The notes under the pieces are model-generated. The model searched no databases, was not told where the DNA came from, and saw only the letters and a program-made list of their open reading frames with translations. A program made the translations under genes and the position numbers. From NCBI RefSeq assembly GCF_963678635.1, contig NC_087063.1, forward strand, positions 18,106,143 through 18,170,142: a DNA stretch of 64,000 nucleotides, given 5' to 3'. Origin of the DNA: Symsagittifera roscoffensis. Its lineage: Eukaryota; Xenacoelomorpha; Acoela; Convolutidae. Shown here one piece after another: positions 33,140 to 45,722 of this stretch. Numbering within the stretch: position 1 is the stretch's first letter; each line of letters opens with the position of its first letter.

Positions 33140-35560
33140 AAACATGGGTTTTTTCAAGTTACAAAGAAACCATCAAACACATGACTTGTCTCCTATTTCA
33201 ATGCTAGAGGGCAAAATTTTTACGCAATCAGATAGTAAAAATACAAACAAAGAAAAATATTGACGAAAAAAACTACTCTTCCTGTGGCCTGAAAATTCAA
33301 CAATCAAATTAGTTATTCGACTTTGGATTCGACAAAAAATACCCCTTTTGTACTATAGTAATATATCATTTTTGGCTGATGAGCCGTAAGTTTTTCTGAA
33401 AAGCGGCATCAACGCTAACAAGTATTTATTATGACTTATGAGGGTGCGTGCGCAAAAAAAAGCAACTGTTCGTTCAAAGTTTCATAAAGTGCCTAAAACG
33501 TTTTTTTATAATTTCCAAAAACTGACTGCGCAGCTTACAAAAAGATGTCAAATTGGCTTTTTGAGAATCGATTTTCTATCAGTGGATCCATAAGGATTTC
33601 TTTTCTTCGAAAATTTTCCTTGTCACTGCGTTTTGTTACTTCCTAAATTGTCATTTCGGGAACCTAAATTGTCAATTTGCTTTGTCGATGAAAAATTATC
33701 ATTTTGTAGCAATGTTGTAAAATTTACAATTGCTCAGATTGTACACTGCATTGCGCATACGTAGAAAGGTCTACCTAATAAATTATGGGTGTGATAATTC
33801 GATATTCAAGAAATTCAATTGCCATTGAAATTGCTCGCATCGGATTGTTCAAGTTCTATATAGAGGAGTATTTATAAATGTTTCATAAAAAGAAGACATT
33901 TGAATTTTCGTCTGAGCTCATGATATTAATTTTTATTGGTTGACCTGAAAAGAATTCGTCAAAATTGCTAATTGAAAAGTAGAAAAAAATACAAAGACCT
34001 CAATAACTCCATCTTTTTTTGATAAAATCGGAACAATAAAATAGGCTAGAATTGACAAAAACTGTAATCTGTTGTTCCAATGAAGCACAATGAACAGTTT
34101 TTTTCCTATAATGCCGAAAATATTTATGGAAACTGAAAATTATATTGTTTCCGATTTTCGCTTCTTTTGATTTTTTTCGAATTTGGGATATTATTTTCTG
34201 CAATTCGCCATGGTCAGTTATGGAATGTGAGAAAATAGCGCGATGCCAAAATTATATTTGAATTTATAAATCACATTTTAGTCAAATTTTTTAATGGCCG
34301 AAAATAAAATTTGTGACACATGTGCTTCGACACGAACCAAATGTTTGTTGTAAGTTTTAAGGCAATCTTCAAATTTCAAACGAAATTTATTGAATATTTC
34401 TTGCTCAACAAATAGAGCGAAACTGATAATTGCTTTTCCATGTTATCTTCCTAATTTGATCGAACAATTTGGATTTTAACGCTTACAATACAACAATTAC
34501 TTTTGCGCCACAACAAAAAGCGTTTGAGTCGAGGCGAACCAAAAAAAAATCAAAACTTGAAATTTTTCGAAAGATCCTTTCAAGTTGACAGAGATGTTTT
34601 GATTGAATTACACTCGGAAATTCAGCGCAAAACGGTTAAATAATGAATAGACCAGAATCATTAACTGAGTCCAAAAGACAACAGATTGATTGCATCAGTG
34701 CAAAGACCTAAATACTTTCAATTCTCCTCCAGGGAGTTTGAAGTTGTTTTAGATGCAGAATTTGGATACCAGTTTAAAACCTAGAGTCTTATGTTTTGCA
34801 TGTCTACTAACATATTATCAAAAGCAAAACGTGTGCTTCAACTCAATATGAAATAATTTTTTTAATGAAATATTGTACGACGCATTTGCTAAGCACTAGT
34901 AAAAATAAATAGAAAAGTCAACCAAAGTTCTACCTTTGCTTTTCAGTATTTTTTTTCCTGGGTAGTTTTTGTGGTTTTTTTAATGATTTTTGAGCTCTTT
35001 TTTGTGTTGTTTAGCTCATGAAACCTATATCTGTTTCATCATTTTTTATTCTGACGTGGTTTAATTATTTAAATATCGTAGTCAATGTATATTTGGTGTC
35101 AGGACAAAAGATATCATGCCAAAATCTCCCATGACAAAAGATACGGTACCAAAAAATCCCTTGTACAAAAACTGCCCATACCATAAGATCGCATGTCATT
35201 AAAGAATGATGAGCAAAAGAATGACTTATGAACAGAAGTCATGAGCAAAGTAAATCAGAAATAAATCTACAGTAATCATGTCGCAATTAGGTTGGCGCTA
35301 TTAATGAACAACGCAAATCTAAGATAACTAAACTTGGACTGGACTCATTTTTAGGCCTAACATAGTGCCAGCATGTGTTTCACTTAGTGTTAAAATGGCA
35401 TTGAATTAGAACAACTCAATTGAAAATGAATACATTCTGCAGTCATTATCTCACTCCTGAACTCATTAAAAAGTCAAAAATGAATTATTTTACTTGAAGA
35501 ACCTCAGCAAAAGACCAAACACTGATTTTTTTGACAGCCAGAAACCTAAAAAAAAACGCG
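33140..35560. other. Gene-free AT-rich stretch
   Basis: No recognised gene, repeat or convincing splice structure. Only low-complexity frames occur. This is the longest plain stretch of the window. Confidence 0.4.
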
Positions 35561-35899
35561 ATACGAAGACGACAACACACTGACGCTGCAGCAAATGGAG
35601 ATCCTAAAAGTGCCCGAAAAATTTAGGCACTTCTAGGAGCAATATAATATCAAACAGCAAAGAGCATAGTCACGAGCTCAAAGCACGACGCTCAGAAGCT
35701 TGGCAACTAGTTTAGCAAATGAAGGAGACAGTTAGCAATCAATTAAAACCAGTGAACAGCCAGATCATTGCAGCTAGTTTGTAATTGGTGCAGGACGACC
35801 AAGAAACCGATAAGTCTTTGCCCTCACAGTCAGCGATAACGTTAACTTTGAACAGAAGTAAGCAAACAATAACCCTGTCCAATATCGCGACAGATGACC

Positions 35900-36620
35900 G
35901 TAAATTCGAAACTTTGGATCGTTCTAAGCGTTTTTGTCTTTTTGATAGCGGAAAACAAGAGACGAAACGCATATTGATTTTTGGCGACATTGAGAACCTC
36001 GATGCATTTAAATTGTCCATCAGACCTGGCTTGTAGAGGGTTCTTTCAAAATTTGCTCCAGTCAGCTTAACCAGCTCTACACTATACACATCCAGATCGG
36101 CGGGTTTTATCCACCTTGCGTCTACGCTCTACTCAGTTATAAGCGCTTATCAAGCTATAAGAAGTTCCTAACCTCACTTAAAATGCTTAGCGGTGACCTA
36201 ACCATGGGAAATTTTTTTGATCGACTTTGAATATGCAGCGTTGAGTGCTTTTGCGTCTCATTAAGAAACTGACATTAAGAGATGCTTTTTTCACCAAACG
36301 ATCTCGCAAAAATTAGACAAGCTCATGGCTTATTTCTAAAAAACGTACATTAAAGGGGATTTGATTAGCCAAAAAACACTCTTTTTTATGTTTCTTTTTG
36401 GAACCATTATCAAAATGCTGTGTGTGGTCTAGTCTTAACCACGAATGCAGTTGAAGGTTGGCATATAGGGTTAACCGCTTTGTTTTAAAGCAGCCATCTT
36501 TCAATTTAATCGTTTCTGGAAAAACTTCGACCGGATTCCTACAATCAACGGAAAAAGTACTGTGATCTGGATGAAAAATTTCAACAGATAACTAGTTCAT
36601 ACACAGACACTCTAGCTTGT
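35900..36620 (+). pseudogene. Decayed Mutator-like (MULE) transposase
   Basis: Plus-strand blocks follow the order of animal MULE/FLYWCH-type transposases. ETKRILIFGDIENLDAF (near 35955-36005) is comparable with 'RILIFxTxENL'. LYTIHIQ near 36070-36090 and YALLSYKRLSSYKKFLTSLK near 36120-36185 follow. IDFEYAALSAF near 36215-36255 is the 'DFExAAxxAF' block, then DIKRCFFH near 36270-36295. TTNAVEGWHIGLTALF near 36435-36485 matches the 'RTNNAxEGWHxxLxxLF' block, then SFLEKLRPDS near 36505-36540. Frame changes and stops between blocks show that it is dead. The 'DGTF' catalytic Asp block before LYTIH is not recognisable. Inverted terminal repeats were not found. Confidence 0.7.
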
Positions 36621-36649
36621 CTTATATTGCCCTTATAACTTATTTCAAC

Positions 36650-37490
36650 TTTTTATAATTTTTCCTAAATTTAAATTTGTTTAATCAAAATTTTTTAAAC
36701 GTCTCCTTCCACCCTCCCGGAGAACACCAAAACGCAATACTACGCCTCGCATTCGAATATTTTTTCTCTAGCAATTTAATCACAGAGCAATTGCCTTTAT
36801 TTACGGGACGCTAGGTTGGAAGTAGGCGCCTGACAGCCCTTTGAGCCTTGCGTCTAGCGAGAAAAAAAAGATCAAAATTGAGAATTAGTGTTTTTTGGCA
36901 AATAAAAATGCAAGTGATTAGGAAAAACAATGATTTCAAAGCTTTAGAATTTTCCAATAACTTAATTTCAATTTGGTAATGACTTGAGTTGTCTGAAAAA
37001 TTAGGCCTTTTTTGGCAAAGTTGGTTTTGATTAATTGGAAACCCTTTAAAAGTTCTTTTGCAGTCTAAGCTAATTCAATGTTTGAGTTTGATTTTGAATT
37101 CTAAGTCATTAGCGAGGTCATTTAAATTCATAACTTGTGCAGCAAAATTTTTTGCCGTTTCTTTGCTTTTAACCGACGCTTTGTTTTTGCTTTAATCGAT
37201 TAACCACTCTGCTTTCAATTCTCAGGTTCTTTGTTATATTATTATGATCTTTTTTGTCGTGGGTAATTTTATAACGAGGTGTTTTTTGGAATGATATCTA
37301 TTTGACTGGCATCTTCTCGTTTGAGATCTTAACGTAAGTGATCTTTTGTCGTGTAACCGTTGATTCTTGCAATTCAAAACAGTTCGATTGATTTTTTGTG
37401 GGCAATTAGAACAAATGATCTGATGGATGATTAAAATTGAATCAAACTGAACCATGAAAAATGTTCAACAATTTTCTTAATTAAATTTGC
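36650..37490. other. Gene-free stretch
   Basis: A GC-richer patch (36705-36860) has no recognisable content and may be non-coding flank of the MULE remnant. Nothing else is supported. Confidence 0.35.
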
Positions 37491-37495
37491 ATTTA

Positions 37496-37560
37496 TTGTT
37501 CCGACCATTGAAAATGGGAAGGAACTTTGTATTCAGGTGTGTTTTAGTTTTTTTCTTTTT
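37496..37560 (+). repeat. Head of a family H relative (subfamily TTGTTCCGACCATTGAAAATGG)
   Basis: TTGTTCCGACCATTGAAAATGGGAAGGAACTTTG is followed by GGTGTGTTTTAGTTTTTTTC. The layout (TTGTTCCGAC, imperfect hairpin, G-rich stretch, T run) is that of family H heads. Sister heads lie at 57546, 62065 and, inverted, 62965-63008. Confidence 0.6.
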
Positions 37561-37564
37561 GTTT

Positions 37565-38900
37565 TCGACGCAAGATCAGGTAAAACAAATAATCATTGGA
37601 CTGGGTTAAATAATATATCGTATTAAAGCAATTTTAACCGTGATTCAAATGACACTATAAAATTTCCAAAAATTTCTCCCATTTTTGGGAAAAACGGAAA
37701 AACCGTTTTGAAATTTTTAATTTTTCGTTTTTTTTTGAGCGAAAAAAAAACAAACGAGCAGGCTTACAACCGCTGAATTATGCCTAATCTAAGACCGTCA
37801 AAACACAAAAAAACTAGTCTTTGGAGTTTTTTAGCTTCATTTTGGGATTTTTTAAGTTTTTTTAAAATTTTTTCAGTCAATTTTCTACACAAATTTTTGT
37901 CCAATTTTCGTCCAACATTATTGCCTTTTTGGTAAGTTAACGTTCTATGCAAAATATACATATGCACGTGCAAAGATCTGCGAAATCCAGGCTCTCATTT
38001 ATAAGTTTTTATAATATATTATAGCCCATTTTAATCAATTATACTCCATTTTTGTCCTAATGATTTGGGACGAGTTTTTTTTTAATCATATGCTGTTTTT
38101 AATTGGTTATTTGACAAATTTTTAGTTTTTTTTAAGAAATGACAGCATTCATAACCACAACCGCTTACAATGGGGACGCTTAGATGACACTGCCCACATT
38201 TCTCTAATTGTATTTCCGAGAAAAATATATTTTTTAAACGTTCATTTTGAAAGTTTTAACGCTCTTTTGTCGGATAAAATTGTCTTGATGACCTGTCGTT
38301 TTATTGTCTATTCATCCTATTTACCAAGAATTTAATTTTTTAGACATTCAAATTGCAATCGAGATTGCGTTTGTCAGTTTGCAAGTTTCACATCTTATCA
38401 ACAAAAACTAATCGTTCTTTAAAAAACTTCATCTGAAACACACACCTGAGCAAAGTAAAAAACTATAATTGAAGTTTGACCAAAATCACTCTGATAAGCT
38501 AAAAAGCACAAAATTAGAGCTTCCTTTTTCTATAAGTGTAGGGCCTGTTTTTTCATTTTTTGTTTTCGACGAACATAAGAAAGTAGCTTTTGCTCGCTAT
38601 TGTTTTAAATTATATGGCGATAGTCAAAACAAACTTCGTTAACCCACCCGATGATACCACCGTTTAAACATTTCTAAGGCCTGGTTTTGCAATTGGAACC
38701 AGTTTAAAACTAGTATTTATGACCAATTATTTTCTTGATAAAATTATCTCTATAAAATATTTCTTATGAACCGATCATGATCCATAACTAACACTGACAA
38801 TTATTTGTAATGCTGAAAAAATTTGTAGTTTCAGCACCAGAACAATTTAAATATAACTTAAAAGACAGTTGTTCTCCTTTGGAATAAGTTCCAGATACCT
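37565..38900. other. Gene-free stretch leading into family V
   Basis: No gene is seen. From about 38800 the sequence resembles, inverted, the region downstream of the family V core at 23283 (TTTCAGCACCAGA). Confidence 0.35.
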
Positions 38901-38912
38901 AACCCGCAAATA

Positions 38913-39055
38913 CCAGTATACACTAGATCTATTGAGACTAGGAGATATAAGAGTAAGATTAAGATCGGTGTTGGACTAAGAAGTTGCACGAATCTATCCG
39001 GCCGAAAATAGGATAGCCTGAAGAACAGACGGTGTACCTTATCTGAAATTACTCT
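38913..39055 (-). repeat. Conserved core of family V, copy 2 (inverted)
   Basis: It is the reverse complement of 23141-23283 with about eight differences. Conserved pieces include CCGGCCGAAAATAGGATAG and GACGGTGTACCTTATCTGAA. The two copies lie about 15.6 kb apart. Confidence 0.7.
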
Positions 39056-39079
39056 ATGAGTAAGCTACTACAGGCATCA

Positions 39080-40610
39080 ACTCACAATCAAGAAATTAAT
39101 TGTGATTATCAAGACCAGGATTTTAACTAGGTTACAAAACTATCGAAATACTTTGAGCAAATTAACTCATACTCAAGTCACAGCAAAAAAAAACAAGTTC
39201 TAGCAATTTTCGTGCGATGAAATGCAGCAAATCTGAAAAAAATTTCGAATGTTTTATGTGTGACACAATTTAATCAACAAGTTTCGAAATTTTGGTTTTG
39301 TGATTTTTAAACCTCAAGTCAACTTCCTACTCTTACAATCAAAGACTTTTGAGGAAATTTCACTTTTGTCTCAAATTTTTAATTATTGTCAGTTTTTCAT
39401 GAAAAAAGTTTGTAGAAATTGTTAAAATATAGCGCAAGCTCACTAATTAGTTGGTTCCTCTATTTTATCAGATATTTTTTAATATAAATGAAAAAGAGTA
39501 ATCGCTTAGAACTTAATGATAAATTTCTAAACCTAATCAGACCAATTTTAAAAGCTTTGGGATCAATCCTGGAATAACCAGATTACCATACCCTTTTGAT
39601 TGCACTAGCCTCACTGCTGTTAGAAATTGCTCCTTTAATTCATAATACTTTAATTGAGCGAAAAAAGTATGCCTGGCGATTATTACGTGCTCATAATCGT
39701 TCTAGATTGAACTGGAGCAAAATTAGATGGTCATTCTAATTCCGTATATTACTCAAATTTTAAAGCTTAAAATTTGATATATGAAATCTAAACCATTCAA
39801 AACCAAAAGGATAGTCGGGACATTCATGGCTTTGTCCTGATATTCGAGTTTTCATTTTTACCTCAAATCACCGGGCATGGCGATTTTTTTTAAAAATATG
39901 TTGTCTCATATAATTTTTCTGACGCGGAAACTTCTGAATCGAAAATTTTTTTTTCCTTGTCAGAGCTTTATTTTTCTGACGCGAAAAATATTCTGCTTTG
40001 CTCGCCAAGTCCTACAAACTGAGGCAAATTTATTGATCTAACTAGTGCAGAAAAACACCAAATTTTTTTTCAATTCATTACTTGAAAACAACTTCGGAGA
40101 GTGGAATTTAAAGTTCAATCTGTAAACTAGTCTCGTAAATTACAGAGAGGCAAGAAAATATTCAAGTATTTTATTTGCCTCAGTTAAGTGTTTCAAGTTT
40201 TTTTATCTAAATTTTAATCTAAATCTTTTTCTATAGCCAAAAAGATTTAATCGTGTTCATTTTTTTACTCAAGTTTTTGATGTGGAATGCTATCAGTTAT
40301 CTCCATCTACTCATGCAAGTTTTTTCCTACAATTGAAAACTTCAGAAAACCTTTTAGATACAAAATAGAAAGCAAAAACAAAAACAATTTCCAATTTACC
40401 ACGTTGGTTGGTGAACTTTCAAACAATTTCAATTTTCGGCGCATTATTTTTTTTCTGCTTGTTGAACAAAAAAAAATTCGGTGGGCAAAGAGACAGGAAA
40501 CTTAGTGTTCATCTGAAAAATTAAAAACTTGAAAAATTAAAAACCGGATCTTCCTAACAAACTTACTCTTCCCCATACCGTCTACTAAAAAATCTCCAGC
40601 TTGTATATAA
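39080..40610. other. No supported gene; one unidentified open segment
   Basis: Around 39585-39740 the plus strand is open for 52 codons ending at TAA, reading ...ERKKYAWRLLRAHNRSRLNW. It is more protein-like than its surroundings but I recognise no family and see no splice partners. The rest is plain AT-rich sequence. Confidence 0.3.
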
Positions 40611-40617
40611 AAATTAA

Positions 40618-41035
40618 AAGACTGCTCGTATCAGGCTAAAGCCCTGATTGCTCCGACTACCATTAATTGGTCTCGAGTAGCTCTTGTTATATGATATACT
40701 GACAAACTACAAACTTTAGGCTGATAATGTTAAAGTGTTAAAATTTTAGTCGTTTGTGAATTAAAAAAAAACCAATTCGCTTGCATCAATTCAATTAAAA
40801 AAGATTATGAATACGGATATTTTTCCCTGCATAATTAATTCGCGAACTGAAAAAACTTTCAAAAGATTTTTTTAGCAGCAATTTCACATTTTAGTCTATT
40901 GCAAAGCCTGCTCGCCTGACAATCCGAAGATTTCTGGCTCGATGCTCTTACGCAGACATTATTTCAAAAATTGGTCTGAATAAAAAACACCCCTAACATA
41001 TACATTCCTCACTTTCTTCGAAATTCGGAACCATA
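40618..41035 (-). repeat. Family H copy, GGTCTC subfamily
   Basis: AGACTGCTCGTATCAGGCTAAAGCCCTGATTGCTCCGACTACC is the tail. The head-like end near 41015-41035 is TTCTTCGAAATTCGGAACCATAA. The body is diverged. Confidence 0.6.
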
Positions 41036-41219
41036 AATTAGCTCTGGAGTGTTCATTTTTTAATTCAAATTTTGCTGCAGTCTGCTATGTCAAAAGTTCG
41101 CAGAAATAACCTATTTATAAATATCCTTCTTTTCTTGAAAAGGGGAGAATTTGTCAGTTAAATACCAAAAATCTAACTAATATTCAAAAAACCGCACAAT
41201 GAAGCTCCCAAACCAGTTT

Positions 41220-41765
41220 TTGTTCCGACTTTTGTAACGCAAGTAACGGAACATTTGTGCTCAGGGTGTGTTTTTTTCTTCAGGCAAATTTCAATATTTA
41301 ACTAGGCAGTTTTGACGCAATTTTTATACATCATTCAAACGGTTTTGTTTTTCTGAGCTCATATTTAAAAAGATATTTAAAATAGTTTATCAAAAGTAAG
41401 CTCTCATAATTTATTATTCCGACTTCCGAAGAAACTGAGAAATATATATGCCGAAGAAATTGAGAAATATATATGCTAGGGTTGGTTTTTTGTTTATTCA
41501 AGCCAACTTCTCAAAAATTTTTGCACCCTCAGGGGATCCTGTGTAAACTGCTCATTTCTTGTTTTACATGTAGCGAATTATCCCGCTCTAGAAAATCGTT
41601 CCAATATGAATTAAGGCAATAGGCTAATTGGTCTTATTAATTCCATAGATGCTTAAAATTTGAAACTATCAGCCTAAATTTCATAGTTTTGCCATTAATT
41701 CTTGTACCAGTAAATCTTTCAGCTATTCGAGAGAAATTATTGGGCAGCCGGAACAGTCAGCGCCC
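41220..41765 (+). repeat. Diverged family H copies, plus orientation
   Basis: A head (TTGTTCCGACTTTTGTAACGCAAGTAACGGAACATTTGTGCTCAGGGTG) is followed at 41413 by a second head-like start (TATTATTCCGACTTCCGAAG). Near 41740 a tail follows (GCAGCCGGAACAGTCAGCGCCCTGATTCGAGCAGTCT). This suggests one copy inserted into or recombined with another. Confidence 0.55.
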
Positions 41766-42514
41766 TGATTCGAGCAGTCTTTTTTATTAGATTCTGGCAA
41801 AATGCTAAAAGCCTGGAGAAAACTTTTGTTCAAATAATCGTTTCAGCTCAGGCAACAATTTCTTTATCCTGCGAGTGTCTGTTTATTTTAGTTAGGCCGA
41901 GACAATTCATCTTATCCAAAAAAAAGTAAGAAAATTGCCTGTAGCTGAATGATATAACTTCCCTTTAGTTTTATTGAACTTATTTTGTGGTCTATGATGA
42001 AAGTAGTTGCATAACCTTTACAATTCTTTTGTCTGAAAGAAGTTTGTCAGCCCACATACTTTTGAGGAATTAAAGAATTAATTTACAGTCTATTACAAGA
42101 TTTATTTGAGCCAATCAAATTTTCCATCAATTTATTTATTTTGAAATGAGAGTTTGAGTCCACGAAAGTTGGCTGCTTGTTCTTTAGCTTAAAAAAACGG
42201 GCAAAATTTGTTAATTAATCAGTAAAAATTTTCTTATTTTCACTTTTTGAGACATGCGATATTTTACAAGGATCAAAACGGAAAATGATTAGGGAAAAAA
42301 TCAGTACCACGCCAAACTCGGGTTTTTGTCGTAATCTGGATTCTATCGGTACTGTGCTTGAAATCAACATACTTTGCATCTAGTTCAACAGAAACTCGAA
42401 ATTTAATTGAAATCATAACTTGAAATAAAAAATCTATTGACAAGGAATTAAACATGAGTCGTGAATACTAGGCAATTACTTAACGCATGTCTTTGCTTTC
42501 CACGGATAAGAAAA

Positions 42515-42780
42515 CGAGACTGCTCGTAAATCAAGGCAAAACCCTGAATGCTCCAATTGAACTCTAACTGGTCTGGAACCATTTTTGGTAAAATAATTAT
42601 TATCAAACTATAAATTTTGAGCGTGTTGAGAGTTGAAATTTGAGTCGTATCGGGAATTATTACGACGCGAGGTTTTACGCGAGGCGAATCAACCCGCACT
42701 ACAAAATCGTTTCAATTTGAATTGAAGCAATTCAACACAAATCTCAAAGGCAAATCAAAATTTTTTATTTTTTTAAATTT
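42515..42780 (-). repeat. Diverged family H copy
   Basis: The tail GAGACTGCTCGTAAATCAAGGCAAAACCCTGAATGCTCC and a GGTCTGGAACCATTTTTGGTAAAA phrase are like the 9130 and 19980 copies. The head is not recognisable. Confidence 0.5.
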
Positions 42781-43173
42781 GATCAATTTTTCAAACTATA
42801 AATAAAAAAAATGATTAAAACCGAGTTTGGCGTCCTAATGATATTGCGCTTCTTAACTCAACGTTTTAAAAACTAGCTCAAAGCAATTCAGCTGTAGCCA
42901 ATCTCGTGTAAAAGAGGCCTGTAGCCGCTATATGAGAATACGATCGACCATATACGACCATATTTTACGATAATAAGATCATAGTTTGCTTGGGGAGTTA
43001 CAGAGGTTTTCAAATGAACTCAATGACAAAACATAATTCCTGGGTCATTAAGTTTTTTGGTTTGGGTGTTGAGCTGTTGTTTTGTTGAAAATTATCTCAA
43101 ACAAAATAATCGGTTTTTTTCATAAATTGATTTAATAACGTTTGTCTCAGAAAGGAGCAGTTTATTTTCGAAA

Positions 43174-44529
43174 ATGCTTGAAACAAATTTTAATTTTACA
43201 ACAATTGTTTTTCCAAGTTACTTCATGGCACTTTTGATCAGCACAAGAGGTCAATATGGTAAGTCAAAAAACAACGGTTTCTCACACAATATAGGCTGCA
43301 AAATATAATCAGATAAAGTTTGAAAGCTTTAACTGAAGCTTACAATCTTAATCCTGTCAATAATTTATGCAATATTTTCCATCTCTGAAAACAACTTTTT
43401 TATTCCATGGCATCTGTGGTATCTTCAATTGAATAGCATCACAATCGCATACAATCGCACTCTCAAAGTGGTTTTGAAATCTTTGAAATTATCAAATTTC
43501 AATGATAATTATTTAGCACGTCGACCCTATTGATATTGCTATGTTTTCTTGAATTTGTTCGAAATCGACTTAAAGTGATCATTCGTTAACCAAATTGCAA
43601 ATTTAGCAGCCATTTTGAAATTTCGAGTGCAATTTTGAAGAAAAATAGAAAAAGTTCAAATATTTATGAAACTGATTTTTTCGGAAGTCAATTTTATACG
43701 TGTTCGAATTTGGGTTAAAATGGGGTTCACCTAGAGGCGGATTTAAGGGGATAAATGGACGACCCTCCCCCTTCTCACCCCTTCGACCCCTTCATCCGCA
43801 ACCAAGGGGTCCACCCATTGGTATTATTTTATAACATCCATTTTAGGCCGGCCAACCCTAAATTTTTTCAATATATATTTATTCTGAAGAGGAGCGCGTG
43901 CCAAAAAAACGCAATTTTTTGGTCAACATTTTTCATTTGCATCCATGAGGCTCAAAACTTTTGGTCAAAATAGGGTCTTTATAAAGTTCTCGGAATGCTC
44001 GAAAAATCAATTTGGTCAACTTTAAAGAGGTCGACAAAGTTTTCGAAAACTTTTTGAAAAAAACAGCGTCCCCCCTTAAAGAAAATTCTAGATCCGCCCC
44101 TGGGTTCACCTAGGATTCTCCAAAAACAATTTTGGATGGCTTTGACATGTGCAATGGACTAAAATTCTTTGCTTAAGGATTAAAAAATAACGCTCGCAAA
44201 ATAAACTCAATATCCAGCATATGATCGAAGCCAAAACTGTGTCGATAAATCTTGTGTTTTGATTTCATCAAATCTAAAGCTATGTTTCAGGTGTGATGGC
44301 TAACTCCCCATTAATCGAAAGAACGGAAACTTTTAGCGGAAAAAGTCATAGTCTTGGCAACAAAGTTCCAGAAAATTTCAACAAAGAAAATTTCAACAAA
44401 GAGCAAGAGCAACGGAATCACCTCCAACTTAATGGACGAGTGCTACTGAAAAGACCATTTGGCAACTACCTACCAAAAACTGGCTCAAAAGGAAACCAGA
44501 AAGCATTCAGAGAACAAACAACAAAGTAG
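43174..44529 (+). CDS. Candidate two-exon gene for a small secreted, basic protein
   Basis: Exon 1 (43174-43258) starts at ATG and encodes MLETNFNF followed by a hydrophobic stretch (TTIVFPSYFMALLIS), like a signal peptide. It ends one base into a codon at a strong donor, TATG|GTAAGT. Exon 2 (44291-44529) follows the acceptor TATGTTTCAG and begins with the two bases that complete that codon. It stays open to TAG. The joined product is 107 residues: GQYGVMANSPL, then a hydrophilic region with a duplicated ENFNK, then basic sites (NGR, LLKR) before PFGNYLPKTGSKG. The phase match and higher GC in exon 2 support it. The intron of 1032 bp holds a hAT MITE. I recognise no family. A secreted peptide precursor is possible, since GR and KR resemble processing sites. 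It could still be a chance pairing. Confidence 0.4.
43732..44102. mobile_element. Non-autonomous hAT element (371 bp) with 8-bp target duplication
   Basis: The right end CCGCCCCTG, read inward, gives CAGGGGCGGATCTAGAA, a typical hAT terminus. The left end TAGAGGCGGATTTAAGG is its diverged partner. GGTTCACC occurs on both sides (43724-43731 and 44103-44110), an 8-bp duplication as hAT elements make. There is no transposase. It sits in the intron of the candidate gene 43174-44529. Confidence 0.85.
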
Positions 44530-45209
44530 AGCGAAAGCAAATAGTTCAAAAGATGTAATAATAACGCATTGAGTATCAATATTTTGATATGAACGAATTA
44601 TAGCTTCAAAATTAAAAAATAGTTTTTTTTCAGACTTAGAAGAAAATAATGATTTATATTTTTTCGTCGTGATTTTATTGTGTTCGGTGTTACTTTCTTT
44701 GACCGACAAGTTCAGAATTGTAGCTGAAGAAAATTGATTAAAACACGTTAGTTGAGGTTATTAACAGCAGTATTCAAACGCAACCCCATATAAAAATTGC
44801 GACAACCAATTTTGTATGCGCGTTTGTTCGAAATGCATATATTATACAGAATTATATTTTAAATTTATTACGTGGCTAGGGGGAAGTTCTACGGTTGGTC
44901 ACAAAGGGGGGGATTTAAGGATTACGGTTGTAACATCTTTCGGAGGGGATGTATTTAAGGATAACCGTTTGCTGTGCTCAAAAACGAAAAACAACCCTCT
45001 GGTAATCTGAATTTTGCTCTTTAGACGGGTTTAACTATCACCAAAGTTGCACTGCGTGAGATTTGAAAATCGAGCATGGAAGCTTCAATCTTTTTTTAAT
45101 GCAAATAACGTACGCGGCAAAAACATGACAAATTGAAATGAGGCAAGCACGCTCATCAATATACTGCCTTGTAAATCCCAATTTGCTCCCACTTTAGAAG
45201 CAAAAAGGG

Positions 45210-45560
45210 GATTTTGTGCTCAGCGTTTCAGCATTTTGCCAATCTTATTTTGAATGAAGTTTTTTTGAAACCATCTGAAAAGTAGTGACGCAACTGAGAT
45301 CAAATTTGAAAGAAAAATTCACCTTTGATTTTTTGCTCCAAGGTGTAGGGCTTTAGAAAATTGCCAAATTGCTTAATTTGGGACAATTAACGCGCAATAT
45401 ATTTCATTTTACTAACGCGTGAGCGGCAAAATAACCTGGGTCGGAAACCGTTCAAATTGGTTTTGAAGCAATCTAATTGGAATTTTGTTACGTTGATACA
45501 CGCTAATTACATCATTTTCTTGATTAACATAGCGTGTAAGGAAAATGTTTCATAAAAATT
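45210..45560 (+). repeat. Diverged family H body copy
   Basis: GCTTAATTTGGGACAATTAACGCGCAATATATTTCATTTTACTAACGCGTGAGCGGC and flanking phrases match the body in plus orientation. Hairpin ends are not seen. Confidence 0.5.
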
Positions 45561-45669
45561 GTCTCCAGTTGATTAAATTTCCTCAAAAACTTTCACAAAT
45601 ATGATACCAATGTTTTTTTATGTCGTAAATTCTACTAAATTGCTAATTTCTACGTTATGCAAGGCTCTG

Positions 45670-45722
45670 GGACCACGTTAACATTCCCCCCCCCCCCAAG
45701 GACGTTTGGGGGGAGGATGTTA
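45670..45722. repeat. Imperfect hairpin with C13/G-rich arms
   Basis: GTTAACATTCCCCCCC is followed by GGGGGGAGGATGTTATC, giving an inverted repeat around a poly-C run. Confidence 0.55.
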
